From: Kribbella monticola | GTDB taxonomy: Bacteria; Actinomycetota; Actinomycetes; Propionibacteriales; Kribbellaceae | Assembly: GCF_003261635.1 (NCBI RefSeq) | Contig: NZ_QFXK01000010.1 | Coordinates: 452,635-516,634 of the forward strand | Direction of reading: 5' to 3' | DNA: 64,000 nt | Shown: one piece after another, positions 55,334 through 63,740 of the stretch | How the letters are laid out: each line of letters opens with the position of its first letter | Numbering within the stretch: position 1 is the stretch's first letter | Position numbers and translations under genes: made by a program | The notes under the pieces: generated by a model | What the model was told of the DNA's origin: nothing | Database searches by the model: none | The model's input: only the letters and a program-made list of their open reading frames with translations

Positions 55334-55501
55334 GAGTCCTCCTGGGGCTCCACTACGGCGTCGGTCTCATGTGAGGATAGCGATAGAACTTATGGTAGAT
55401 CCAACGGAACACCGCAAGATTTCCGTCAGATGTCTATCAGAGTAGTATTTTGCCCGGCCATCGGCGAGTCTCGCCACCAGCCGCTCGACGAAGGAGGCCC
55501 T
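55334..55501. promoter_or_regulatory. Divergent control region of the lysine-degradation genes
   Basis: This 168-base stretch is clearly less GC-rich than its surroundings. TATCCT on the minus strand (55379-55374) is a possible -10 for kamA and TAGTAT (55443-55448) one for kdd. GATAGA and TCTATC occur as a spaced inverted pair between them. I see no lysine or cobalamin riboswitch. Confidence 0.5.
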
Positions 55502-56563
55502 GTGCCGAACACTGCTGGTTCACCTGTCGGACTGCACCGCGTGCTCGAACCGGCCGGCGTACTGCCGCAGGCCGCGCGGAAGCTCGACGCGTCGCCCGAG
55601 TTGTGGCCGGACGAGGTCCGGATCTCGGTCGAACGGCTGAACCTGGACGCCGCGTCGTACCGGCAGTTGGCCGAGGCGCACCACGGCGACGGAGAAGCGG
55701 TGAAGCAGGCGGTGCTCGGGATCGTGGCCGAGCGCGGCAAGATGCAGAACCCGGTGACGGGTTCGGGCGGGATGCTCGTCGGCGTCGTCGAGGAGGTGGG
55801 CCCGGAGTCGCCGCTCGGGGTCCAGAAGGGTGACCGGGTCGCGACGCTCGTCTCGCTGACCCTGACGCCGCTGCAGATCACCGACGGACTGGCTCGCTGG
55901 GACGGCCGCGGTGAACAGGTCCCCGCCGAGGGACACGCGATCCTCTTCGCCCGGTCGATCGTCGCGAAGCTGCCCGACGACCTGGTGCCGGAGCTGTCGC
56001 TTGCGGTGATGGACGTCTGCGGCGCGCCCGCTCTGACCGCGCGAGTGGTGGCCCATTATGTCGACAAAGGCACAAAGCCTGTCGTGTCAGTAATTGGCGG
56101 CGCAGGGAAATCCGGCTCGCTCTCGCTGGCAGCGGCCCGTCGCGCGGGCGCGGCCAAGACCATCGGCATCGTGCCCGTCGAGGCCGAGAAGACCAAGCTC
56201 GAAGCCGCCGGGCTCGCCGACCAGGTCGCACTTGCTGACGCCCGCGACCCGGTGGCGCTCGCCCAGGCGGTCGAAGCGGCCGGGGGACCGGCCGACATCA
56301 CGGTTGTTTGCGTCGACGTACCGGGCTGTGAGCACGGCGCTGTGCTGTCCACGGCGGCCGGCGGCACGGTGATCTTCTTCTCCATGGCGACCTCGTTCTC
56401 GGCCGCCGCGCTCGGCGCGGAGGGCCTCGCGGCCGACGTGACGATGCTGGTGGGCAACGGCTATGTGCCGGGCCACGCCGACTACGCGATGGACCTGCTC
56501 CGGTCGGAGCGGGGTGTCCGGGAGTTGTTCGAGGGCAGGCTCGCGGCGGAGGGGCAGGATTAG
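55502..56563 (+). CDS. kdd: L-erythro-3,5-diaminohexanoate dehydrogenase
   Basis: A 353-residue NAD(P)-dependent dehydrogenase that deaminates 3,5-diaminohexanoate to 5-amino-3-oxohexanoate. It starts GLHRVLEPAGVLPQAARKLD and has VERLNLDAASYRQL, the long N-terminal signature of Kdd, then a Rossmann fold with VIGGAGKSGSLSLAAARRAGA. It is related to medium-chain dehydrogenases but lacks their zinc ligands. AAGGAGG precedes GTG 55502. It is the first gene of a five-gene run whose later members overlap by 4 bases. Confidence 0.9.
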   Translation: MPNTAGSPVGLHRVLEPAGVLPQAARKLDASPELWPDEVRISVERLNLDAASYRQLAEAHHGDGEAVKQAVLGIVAERGKMQNPVTGSGGMLVGVVEEVGPESPLGVQKGDRVATLVSLTLTPLQITDGLARWDGRGEQVPAEGHAILFARSIVAKLPDDLVPELSLAVMDVCGAPALTARVVAHYVDKGTKPVVSVIGGAGKSGSLSLAAARRAGAAKTIGIVPVEAEKTKLEAAGLADQVALADARDPVALAQAVEAAGGPADITVVCVDVPGCEHGAVLSTAAGGTVIFFSMATSFSAAALGAEGLAADVTMLVGNGYVPGHADYAMDLLRSERGVRELFEGRLAAEGQD

Positions 56564-56567
56564 CCCT

Positions 56568-58169
56568 GTGCGCACACTTCTGACCAACGGTTCCGTCTAC
56601 TCACCCGCCGACCCCCACGCCACCGCGATCGCCTTCGACGACGGCGTGGTCAGCTGGCTCGGCGACGACACCAGCGCCGCCGCCTACGCGTCGGGTGCTG
56701 ATGAGGTCGTCGACCTGCGGGGCAAGCTCGTCACGCCAGCCTTCGTCGATGCCCACGTCCACACCGCACAGACGGGCGCTCTGCTGACAGGGCTCGACCT
56801 GGCCGGTACGACGAATCTCTCGGAGGCCCTCGACCGTCTCGCAGCCTTCGCGGCGACCCTGGCGCCGGACGCGGTGATCGACGGCTCGGGCTGGGACGAG
56901 ACCAAGTGGCCGGAGGGGCGCCCGCCGACGAACGCCGAGCTGGATCGCGCTGCTGACGGACGCCGCGTCTACCTCTCCCGGGTCGACGGTCACTCTGGTG
57001 TCATCTCGTCGTCCCTCGCTGCTGCAGTGCCGGATCTGCAGGGGCAAGCTGGGTATGAAGAGAACGGCCGGGTCGAGCGCGACGCGCACCACGCCGTACG
57101 GGATGCACTCAGTGAGCTGGTCGGACCTGACCAGCGGCTTGCCGATGCGCGTGCGGCGGTCAAGGCGATGGGGGAGCGCGGCATCGGCGCGTTCCACGAG
57201 ATGGCGGCCCCGCACATCGGACCGCTCTGGGAACTTCCGCTCGTCCGCCAGGCAGCCGAGGAAGCAGGACTCGCCGCGACGCTCTATTGGGGAGAGCCGG
57301 GCGTCTTCGACAACGTCACGCAGTACGGGCTCGCCGGCCTGGCCGGTGACCTCAACGCGGACGGCGCGCTCGGCTCCCGTACTGCGGCGCTACGCGACCC
57401 GTACGCCGATCGTCCGGATCACCGTGGTCACGCATACCTCACCGCCGAGCAGATCGCCGAGCACGTGATCGCGTGCACCGAGCGGAACGTCCAGGCCGGA
57501 TTCCACTGCATAGGTGATGCCGCCCTCGACAACATCGCGCGCGGCTTCGAGCTCGCCGCCGAGAAGGTCGGCGTCCAGGCACTCGTTGCCGCGCGCCACC
57601 GCCTCGAACACGTCGAGATGGTCGACGACGCCGCGATCGCGACGCTGGCCCGGTGCGGTGTCGTCGCGAGCGTGCAGCCGATGTTCGACGGCCACTGGGG
57701 TGGCCCGGACGGCATGTACGCCGAACGCGTCGGCGAACGCTGGAAGGGCATGAACCCGTTCGGCTCGCTGGCCCGCGCAGGCGTCGTACTCGCCTTCGGA
57801 TCCGATGCGCCGGTGACCGAACTCGGTGGCTGGGAGGCAGTCCGGGCGGCCGCGTTCCACCACGACGCGGAGCAGCGCATCACGGTGCGCGCCGCCTTCG
57901 CCGCTCACACCCGGGGTGGTTGGCGCGCGGCCGGGATCGACGACGCGGGAGTGCTCGCGCCCGGCACGGCAGCGACGTACGCCGTCTGGGAGAGCGACGC
58001 GGAGCTGGTCGTGCAGACACCGGATCAGCGGGTGGCCGCCTGGTCGACGGATCCGCGCGCCGGCGTACCGGTGTTGCCGGATCTCAGTGACGAGGCACCC
58101 GTGCCTGTTTGTCGGCGGACCGTGGTTGGCGGCCGCACCGTGTTCGACGCAGAAGGATGGTCCTCGTGA
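56568..58169 (+). CDS. Metal-dependent amidohydrolase (YtcJ/amidohydro_3 type) in the lysine operon
   Basis: A 533-residue TIM-barrel amidohydrolase. Metal ligands are in DAHVHT, FHCIGDAAL, RLEHVEMV and FGSDAPV, and the C-terminal part completes the small beta domain (LAPGTAATYAVWESDAELV). The family removes acyl or formyl groups from amines and amino acids or hydrolyses cyclic amides. Its stop overlaps the kamD start (GTGA) and it begins 4 bases after kdd, so it is co-translated with lysine 5,6-aminomutase. No such step exists in the known pathway. It may free an N-acylated lysine derivative or open a lactam; this is inference. Confidence 0.88.
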   Translation: MRTLLTNGSVYSPADPHATAIAFDDGVVSWLGDDTSAAAYASGADEVVDLRGKLVTPAFVDAHVHTAQTGALLTGLDLAGTTNLSEALDRLAAFAATLAPDAVIDGSGWDETKWPEGRPPTNAELDRAADGRRVYLSRVDGHSGVISSSLAAAVPDLQGQAGYEENGRVERDAHHAVRDALSELVGPDQRLADARAAVKAMGERGIGAFHEMAAPHIGPLWELPLVRQAAEEAGLAATLYWGEPGVFDNVTQYGLAGLAGDLNADGALGSRTAALRDPYADRPDHRGHAYLTAEQIAEHVIACTERNVQAGFHCIGDAALDNIARGFELAAEKVGVQALVAARHRLEHVEMVDDAAIATLARCGVVASVQPMFDGHWGGPDGMYAERVGERWKGMNPFGSLARAGVVLAFGSDAPVTELGGWEAVRAAAFHHDAEQRITVRAAFAAHTRGGWRAAGIDDAGVLAPGTAATYAVWESDAELVVQTPDQRVAAWSTDPRAGVPVLPDLSDEAPVPVCRRTVVGGRTVFDAEGWSS

Positions 58170-59734
58170 CCCGTGCAGTGAAGAAGCTGGACCTCGACCC
58201 GGTCACCGTCCGCAAGGCGCGCACCCTGGCTCGCAAGGCCGGTAAGCCGATCGTCAACATCGCCAAGCAGCACACCACGGTCTCAGTGGAACGTGCCGTA
58301 CTGCGGTTGGCCGGCCTGGCGGGTGCCGACAGCGAGGGCATCCCGTGGGTCAACCGGCTGGCCGACACCGTGCGTGCGGACGTCGGCCTGGAACACGGTC
58401 TCGCGCTACCCGTCTGGGACGCGCTGCTGCGCGGTGAGGCGGAAGACCTGTCCGTCCTTGCGCAGAAGGCCGCCTCCGGGTCGGTCACCTTCCGGCTGCC
58501 GGAAGGCAAGGACGCGACCAGAGCCCGTACTGCGTCTCGCAAGGCCGCGGCCGCCGGGCTGAAGAAGGTCGATGCCCGGCGCAAGGAACGTGACCGGTTG
58601 ATCAAGCGGCACGGCGATCCCGAACAGCGGCCGTGGATCTACCTGATCGTTGCCACCGGCGACATCTACGAGGACATCCCGCAGGCCCAGGCGGCCGCTC
58701 GTGCCGGTGCGGACATCATCGCGGTGATCCGGTCGACCGGTCAGTCGCTGCTGGACTACGTACCCGAGGGCGCGACCCGGGAGGGCTTCGCCGGGACGTA
58801 CGCGACGCAGGAGAACTTCCGCCTGATGCGGGCGGCACTGGACGAGTCGTCGCGCGAGCTGGGCCGCTACATCCGGCTGACCAACTATGCCTCCGGGCTG
58901 TGCATGCCGGAGATCGCGACGCTGGCCGGGCTGCAACGGCTGGACATGATGCTGAACGACTCGATGTACGGAATCCTGTTCCGCGACATCAACCCGATCC
59001 GCACCTTCGTGGACCAGCGGTTCAGCCGGCAGATCCACGCTCGCGCGGGAATCATCATCAACACCGGCGAGGACAACTACCTGACCACCGCCGACGCGGT
59101 CGACGCCGCGCACACGGTCACGGTGTCGCAGCTGCTGAACGAGTACTTCGCCAAGGAGGCCGGGCTCGAGGACTGGCAGCTCGGGCTCGGGCACGCCTTC
59201 GAGATCACGCCGGAGATCCCGGACTCGTTCCGGCTGGAGCTGGCGCACGCGATGCTGGCCCGGCAGCTGTTCCCGGACGCGCCGCTGAAGTGGATGCCGC
59301 CGACGCGGCACATGACCGGCGACGTGTTCCGCGGTTACCTGCTGGACGGGTTCTTCAATCTGGTCGGTGCGATGACCGGGCAGGGCATCCTGCTGGTCGG
59401 GATGATGACCGAGGCGGTGGTGACGCCGTGGATCTCCGACCGCGACCTGGCCCTGCAGAACGTCCGTTACGTTTTGGGTGCCGCCGGCAACCTTCATGAG
59501 GACTTCCACCCGGCACCGGACGGCTTCATCGCCAACCGCGCACGGCAGGTGCTGGGCGAGTCGATCGACCTGCTGGAACGCATCGTCGACGACGGGCTGC
59601 TGAACGCGATCGGCGACGGTACCTTCGGCCTGATGAAGCGTCCCCAGGACGCGGGTCGCGGCCTCGACGGTGTCGCCCGCCGCTCTTCGCAGTACTACAA
59701 CCCGGCCATCGAACTGCTCGAGGAGGCGCAGTGA
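58166..59734 (+). CDS. kamD: Lysine 5,6-aminomutase alpha subunit
   Basis: A 522-residue subunit of the adenosylcobalamin- and PLP-dependent enzyme that moves the epsilon-amino group of beta-lysine (or D-lysine) to C5. The TIM-barrel core is long and well conserved: WIYLIVATGDIYEDIPQAQ, RLTNYASGLCMPEIATLAGL, LNDSMYGILFRDINPIRTFVDQRFSR and GIIINTGEDNYLTTADAVDA. GTG 58166 overlaps the previous stop as GTGA with AAGGA eight bases upstream; length matches the usual 516-520 residues. Confidence 0.95.
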   Translation: MTRAVKKLDLDPVTVRKARTLARKAGKPIVNIAKQHTTVSVERAVLRLAGLAGADSEGIPWVNRLADTVRADVGLEHGLALPVWDALLRGEAEDLSVLAQKAASGSVTFRLPEGKDATRARTASRKAAAAGLKKVDARRKERDRLIKRHGDPEQRPWIYLIVATGDIYEDIPQAQAAARAGADIIAVIRSTGQSLLDYVPEGATREGFAGTYATQENFRLMRAALDESSRELGRYIRLTNYASGLCMPEIATLAGLQRLDMMLNDSMYGILFRDINPIRTFVDQRFSRQIHARAGIIINTGEDNYLTTADAVDAAHTVTVSQLLNEYFAKEAGLEDWQLGLGHAFEITPEIPDSFRLELAHAMLARQLFPDAPLKWMPPTRHMTGDVFRGYLLDGFFNLVGAMTGQGILLVGMMTEAVVTPWISDRDLALQNVRYVLGAAGNLHEDFHPAPDGFIANRARQVLGESIDLLERIVDDGLLNAIGDGTFGLMKRPQDAGRGLDGVARRSSQYYNPAIELLEEAQ

Positions 59735-60489
59735 GCATCATCCGGCCTTACGGCGACACGACCGGTGACGGGATGGTGCAGATGTCGTTCACACTGCCGA
59801 TCCCGCACGACAAGCGGGCGGAGGGAGCCGCGATCCAGCTGGCCAACAAGATGGGGATGGACCCGGCGCTGGTCGTGCACGCCAAGCCGATGGGACCGGA
59901 CTTCACCTTCTTCGTCGTCTACGGCCCGGTCAATCACCTCGTCGACACCAGCAAGGTCGAGGTGATCGAGCGCGACTACCCGCTGCTGTCGCCGAAGGAC
60001 GCGAACCTTGCCATCCGCAAGGGACTCCGCCGCCGGCTGACCGTGGTCGGCGCCTGCATCGGTACCGACGCGCACACCGTCGGCATCGACGCGATCATGA
60101 ACATCAAGGGGTTCGCGGGGGAGAAGGGCCTGGAGTACTACCGGGAGCTCAAGGTGGTCAACCTCGGCGCCCAGGTCGCCGTACCGGAACTCGTCCGGCG
60201 GGCCAAGGCGGAGAAGGCCGACGCGATCCTGGTCTCCCAGGTGGTCACCCAGCGCGAGGCGCACGTGCTGAACACCAAGGAGATGTCGGCGGCCTTCCGG
60301 GAGGCGTACTCCGAGGAGACGCGGCCCGTATTGGTTGCCGGTGGCCCCCGTTTCACCGAGGCGATGGCCGGCGAGCTCGGCGTCGACCGGGTGTTCGGCC
60401 GCGGTACCACGCCGGGTGAGGTGGCGAGCTATCTCGTCGACGCCCTGGTCACCCGTCGCAAGCACGCTGCCGTCCGGAGGACCGCATGA
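59731..60489 (+). CDS. kamE: Lysine 5,6-aminomutase beta subunit
   Basis: A 252-residue cobalamin-binding subunit. TDAHTVGIDAIMN contains the D-X-H-X-X-G motif; H115 is the base-off cobalt ligand. The N-terminal dimerisation part starts SIIRPYGDTTGDGMVQMSF, as in characterised KamE. It overlaps kamD by GTGA and kal by ATGA, so the subunits are made together. The active complex is an alpha2beta2 tetramer needing adenosylcobalamin. Confidence 0.95.
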   Translation: MSIIRPYGDTTGDGMVQMSFTLPIPHDKRAEGAAIQLANKMGMDPALVVHAKPMGPDFTFFVVYGPVNHLVDTSKVEVIERDYPLLSPKDANLAIRKGLRRRLTVVGACIGTDAHTVGIDAIMNIKGFAGEKGLEYYRELKVVNLGAQVAVPELVRRAKAEKADAILVSQVVTQREAHVLNTKEMSAAFREAYSEETRPVLVAGGPRFTEAMAGELGVDRVFGRGTTPGEVASYLVDALVTRRKHAAVRRTA

Positions 60490-60893
60490 CGAACTCGATG
60501 TCCAAGGCAACGATCGGCCTGAGCGTCACCCACCGGCGCTACATCCCGTACAGCCACGCCCACTACGCGGGCAACCTGGTCGACGGCGCCTACGTGCTGG
60601 GCCTGTTCGGCGACGTGGCGACGGAGGTGTGCATCCAGGCCGACGGAGATGAAGGACTGTTCGCTTCCTACTCCGACGTGCAGTTCCTCCAGCCGTTGCG
60701 GGCCGGCGATGTCGTCGAGACGACCGCCACGATCACCCGGGTCGGCAACCGCAGCCGGGAGCTGTCGTTCGTCGCTCGGGTGGTCTGCCGGGGTCGCGCC
60801 GATCTGTCCGAGTCGGCCGCCGAGGTGCTCGCGGAACCGCTCGAGATCACCCGGGCGACCGGCGTCGTCGTCGTACCGGCCCGGCAAGGTTGA
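60486..60893 (+). CDS. kal: 3-aminobutyryl-CoA ammonia-lyase
   Basis: A 135-residue hot-dog fold protein (YIPYSHAHYAGNLVDGAYVLGLFGDVATEV, then FLQPLRAGDVVETTATITRVG). In lysine fermentation Kal removes ammonia from 3-aminobutyryl-CoA to give crotonyl-CoA. Position at the end of the kdd-kamD-kamE operon and the ATGA overlap make this assignment good; sequence alone would give only a hot-dog thioesterase-like protein. No terminator hairpin follows directly. Confidence 0.87.
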   Translation: MTNSMSKATIGLSVTHRRYIPYSHAHYAGNLVDGAYVLGLFGDVATEVCIQADGDEGLFASYSDVQFLQPLRAGDVVETTATITRVGNRSRELSFVARVVCRGRADLSESAAEVLAEPLEITRATGVVVVPARQG

Positions 60894-61032
60894 GTGACGA
60901 TTTAGTTGCCCTGGGTAACGATTACGTGGAGTGCCGAGATCGCTCTGTAACGTAACTTCGATCACGCAGCGTCGAAACGCTTGGTGACGCAGGCGAAAGT
61001 GTTACAACCGCCGGTTGCGGCCCTGGCAGAGG
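60894..61032. other. Intergenic region with GTAAC elements
   Basis: No gene. GTAAC occurs at about 60915 and as a tandem pair in TGTAACGTAAC (about 60946-60956), and inverted in GTGTTAC near 61000. A small AGCGT-CGAA-ACGCT hairpin (60967-60980) also lies here. Spaced GTAAC repeats are bound by response regulators in actinobacteria, so control sites are possible. Confidence 0.4.
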
Positions 61033-61061
61033 TTGACACCGTCGCCCTGAGCGAGCATCGT
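61033..61061 (+). promoter_or_regulatory. Candidate promoter of lnt
   Basis: TTGACA (61033-61038) and CATCGT (61056-61061) are 17 bp apart. A start near 61068 would give lnt a leader of about 370 bases, which is unusually long. Confidence 0.5.
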
Positions 61062-61067
61062 TTTGGG

Positions 61068-61440
61068 AGTCGTCATATCCCGTTTCTCCTACGGTTCAAC
61101 GAAGTTCGGCCACCGGAAGATCCCGCGACGCTGACCAGGCCAGTGCCAGGCTTGAGTCGACGGGGGCTGAGATCCCCGGTGGTTAGCCCCCCGCGGGGCA
61201 GAGGTGGAAGAGGCTCGGCGCCCAGTAGACAACAGCCGGGTGGCTCGCATCCAGCGGCCAGCCGGTTGGTCCGAAGGCCCGCCGAGCCTCTTTCCTTTTG
61301 CCCGGCTTCCGGCCCTCGCGGTTCTCGGAATCCGGCCGCCCGGCCCGGCTGGCTACTGACCGGATACATCTGGGCGCCTCGCGCGTTGTACCGTCGTGCG
61401 ACCGGTATCGGCCGGGTCGGTGAGGCGAAGGGGTGCGCGC
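61068..61440 (+). other. Long GC-rich leader upstream of lnt with a strong long-range stem
   Basis: No coding frame here looks protein-like. A perfect 13-bp helix (61208-61220 with 61280-61292) encloses 59 bases with further small stems (AGCC/GGCT and GGCC/GGCC) and is followed by TTCCTTTTG, so it resembles a structured domain plus terminator. An upstream GCCCC-CCGC-GGGGC hairpin lies near 61185. It could be a regulatory leader, an attenuator or a small RNA. It matches no riboswitch class that I can verify. Confidence 0.5.
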
Positions 61441-63006
61441 GTGGAGCGGCTGAAGGCGTTGGGTCGGCTACTACCCAGGGTGTTGGTGGCGGTAGCGGCC
61501 GGCTGCGGCCTCGGGCTGGTCTTCGAACCGCACGACCACCCGTGGCTCGCCCTGGTCGCCATCCCGCTCTTCCTGGCGACTCTGAACGGCGTCTCGATGA
61601 AGGGCGGCTTCCTGGTCGGCTCCGGCTTCGGCATCGCCTACTACCTGGTCCTGGTGCCCTGGCTCAGTGTCATCGGCGGCGACGCGGCAATCGCCCTGGC
61701 CGTCCTCGAAGGCCTCTTCTACGGCGTGTTCGGAGCACTCGCCAGCCAGACTCTCAAGCATCGGCTCTGGATGCTCTGGATCCCGTGCCTATGGGTCGCC
61801 ACCGAGTTCGCGACCGGCTCCGTCCCCTTCGGCGGCTTCCCGTGGGGCCGGCTCGCCTGGGCGTTCTCGGACTCCCACCTCGGCCGGCTCGCGGCGTACG
61901 TCGGTATCTCCGGCCTCAGCTTCGTCATCGCGTTGCTCGGGGTCCTCGTCTACGCCGTACTGCGACGCCGTAGCGCGTTCAGTCTGCGGTTGGTGTCGTT
62001 GGTGGTCGGTGTCGCTCTGGTCGGCCTCACGTCGCTGCTCTCGCTGTCGACCGCGGGAAACGGCAAGACCGTCACCGCGGCGATGGTGCAGGGCAATGTC
62101 CCGGGCAAAGGGCTGGAGTTCCTCGGCCGCGCCCGGACGGTGACCAAGAACCACATGAACGCGACGCTCGATCTGCAGAAGCAGGTGCTGGCCGGTACGC
62201 AGGTGAAACCGGATCTGGTGATCTGGCCGGAGAACTCGACCGACATCGATCCGTACAAGGACGCCGAGACCCGGCAGGACATCGAGACGGCCGTCCAGGC
62301 GGTGAAGGTGCCGATCCTGGTCGGCGCGGTGACCGAAGGGCCGGGCCCGAACGAGCGGCAGACCACCGGCATCGTCTGGGACCCGCGCACCGGTCCCGGG
62401 CAGCGCTATGCGAAGCGTCATCCGGTGCCGTTCGGCGAGTACATCCCGTTCCGCGACCAACTGCTGCCCTACATCAAGCGACTGGAGATGATCGGCCGGC
62501 AGACGGCTCCGGGCGTGGGACCGGGAATCATGCCGATCGCCGGTACGACGTACGGCGATCTGATCTGTTTCGAGCTGGCCTACGACAACGTGGTCTCCGA
62601 TGTCGCCAAGGGCGGCGCGCAGATCCTGATCGTGCAGACCAACAACGCGACGTACGGCGGCACCGGGCAGCCGGAGCAGCAGTTCGCGATCACCCGGATG
62701 CGCGCGATCGAGACCGGCCGGACCGTGCTGATCGCGTCCACCTCCGGCATCTCCGGAGTGATCCGACCGGACGGTACGGTCGAGCACAAGTCGGGTCAGT
62801 TCGTTTCCGACGTGTACGTCGCGTCGGTCCCGGTCCGCGACGGCGAGACGCTGGCGACCAGGCTCGGCGGCTGGCCGCAGTGGATCTTGTCCGGCCTGGG
62901 GATCATGGGAGCAGCGCTGGCCTTGCTGGCGCGCCGCAACCGCAAGACTGCCGACCCCGGCACCCCGCCGGCCCCTGCCGCCGACCGCGCCAAGGTGCCC
63001 GTCTAA
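61441..63006 (+). CDS. lnt: Apolipoprotein N-acyltransferase
   Basis: A 521-residue inner-membrane enzyme that adds the third acyl chain to lipoproteins. About seven hydrophobic helices at 10-215 precede a nitrilase-fold domain, and a last helix near 485-505 closes the protein. The triad is E264 (WPENST), K325 (YAKRHPVPFGEYIPFR) and C376 (DLICFELAYDN), matching E267/K335/C387 of the E. coli enzyme. In mycobacteria Lnt acts with the polyprenol-mannose synthase Ppm1, often fused or adjacent; here no ppm gene is next to it. GTG 61441 is the best start; the frame is open farther upstream without conserved sequence. Confidence 0.93.
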   Translation: MERLKALGRLLPRVLVAVAAGCGLGLVFEPHDHPWLALVAIPLFLATLNGVSMKGGFLVGSGFGIAYYLVLVPWLSVIGGDAAIALAVLEGLFYGVFGALASQTLKHRLWMLWIPCLWVATEFATGSVPFGGFPWGRLAWAFSDSHLGRLAAYVGISGLSFVIALLGVLVYAVLRRRSAFSLRLVSLVVGVALVGLTSLLSLSTAGNGKTVTAAMVQGNVPGKGLEFLGRARTVTKNHMNATLDLQKQVLAGTQVKPDLVIWPENSTDIDPYKDAETRQDIETAVQAVKVPILVGAVTEGPGPNERQTTGIVWDPRTGPGQRYAKRHPVPFGEYIPFRDQLLPYIKRLEMIGRQTAPGVGPGIMPIAGTTYGDLICFELAYDNVVSDVAKGGAQILIVQTNNATYGGTGQPEQQFAITRMRAIETGRTVLIASTSGISGVIRPDGTVEHKSGQFVSDVYVASVPVRDGETLATRLGGWPQWILSGLGIMGAALALLARRNRKTADPGTPPAPAADRAKVPV

Positions 63007-63028
63007 GTCAAGGAGAGGGCTGAGAGCG

Positions 63029-63541
63029 ATGCCGTGGTTCATTGCCGTCGCACTGCTGGTCGTGCCGATCATCGAGATCTACGTGATCATCCAGGTCGGC
63101 CAGGTGATCGGCGGCTGGCCCACGGTCGGGCTGCTGCTGGTCGAGAGCGCGCTCGGCGCATGGCTGATCAAGCGGGAGGGCAAACGGGCCTGGAACGCGC
63201 TGCGGACCGCCTTGCAGACCGGGCGGATGCCTGGTCGTGAGCTGGCCGACGCCGCGCTCGTGCTGATCGGCGGGACGCTGCTGCTGACGCCGGGGTTCGT
63301 CACCGACATCTTCGGGTTCTTCTTCGTGTTGCCGTTCACGCGGCCGCTCGCGCGCAAGGTGCTGTCGGGCTTCCTGGGCCGGCGCATCGTCGCCCAGCTC
63401 GGCGGCAACCCGATCACCGGCTTCATGCCCGGCACCTACCGCCCACCGACAGCCGAACAATACGAACAAGCCCGCCGCCAGCCGTCCGACGACGTCATCC
63501 AGGGCGAGGTCATCGACCCCGACCGACCGCAGGACAAGTAG
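63029..63541 (+). CDS. fxsA: FxsA family membrane protein
   Basis: A 170-residue protein with FxsA hallmarks: MPWFIAVALLVVPIIEIYVIIQVG as the first helix, then GLLLVESALGAWLIKREGKRAW, GGTLLLTPGFVTDIFGFFFVLPFTR and a hydrophilic tail. In E. coli FxsA lessens exclusion of phage T7 by F plasmid PifA; its normal role is unknown. It lies 22 bases after lnt and is likely in the same operon, as in other actinobacteria. Confidence 0.92.
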   Translation: MPWFIAVALLVVPIIEIYVIIQVGQVIGGWPTVGLLLVESALGAWLIKREGKRAWNALRTALQTGRMPGRELADAALVLIGGTLLLTPGFVTDIFGFFFVLPFTRPLARKVLSGFLGRRIVAQLGGNPITGFMPGTYRPPTAEQYEQARRQPSDDVIQGEVIDPDRPQDK

Positions 63542-63569
63542 CCCCCGGCTCGCCTCAGCACCCCCTTGA

Positions 63570-63638
63570 GGTTTCCAAGCATCCCTGCTCCACCGACCCG
63601 CTGAGGGTTCCAAGCATCCCTGCTCCACCGACCCGCTC
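63570..63638. repeat. 35-bp direct repeat, two copies
   Basis: TTCCAAGCATCCCTGCTCC and the following CACCGACCCGCT occur at 63573 and 63608, identical over 30 bases and spaced by 35. Confidence 0.9.
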
Positions 63639-63696
63639 CGGCAAACCCACCACTTGGGTGCCCAAGCACCCCTGCCCCTCCGCCGGCCGGCTTCGG

Positions 63697-63740
63697 CGAA
63701 CCCACCATTTGAGGGGCTGCCCCTTCAAATTGTGGGTTCG
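63697..63740. repeat. Long inverted repeat (REP-like element) after fxsA
   Basis: A 20-bp stem (63697-63716 with 63721-63740) with one mismatch and one G-T pair around CTGC. Its right arm CAAATTGTGGGTTCG recurs at about 63788-63802. The AT-rich centre is unlike the neighbouring DNA, which suggests an inserted palindromic unit. It could also end transcription of lnt-fxsA. Confidence 0.75.

Noticed and set aside
61140..61200. Thiamine pyrophosphate riboswitch
   Set aside because: Only the short GGCTGAGA string matches; the second conserved half (ACCTGATC and its helix) is missing.
61200..61292. Cobalamin riboswitch upstream of lnt or controlling the B12-dependent kam genes
   Set aside because: GGTCCGAAGGCCCGCC near 61269 resembles a B12 box and GCTGACC occurs upstream, but the CCGCAAC core is absent, the enclosing helix spans only 59 bases, and the downstream gene has no link to cobalamin.
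61073..61369. 98-codon minus-strand gene in the lnt leader
   Set aside because: Pro/Gly/Arg-rich with no homology that I recognise and no ribosome site; the region is better read as structured leader.
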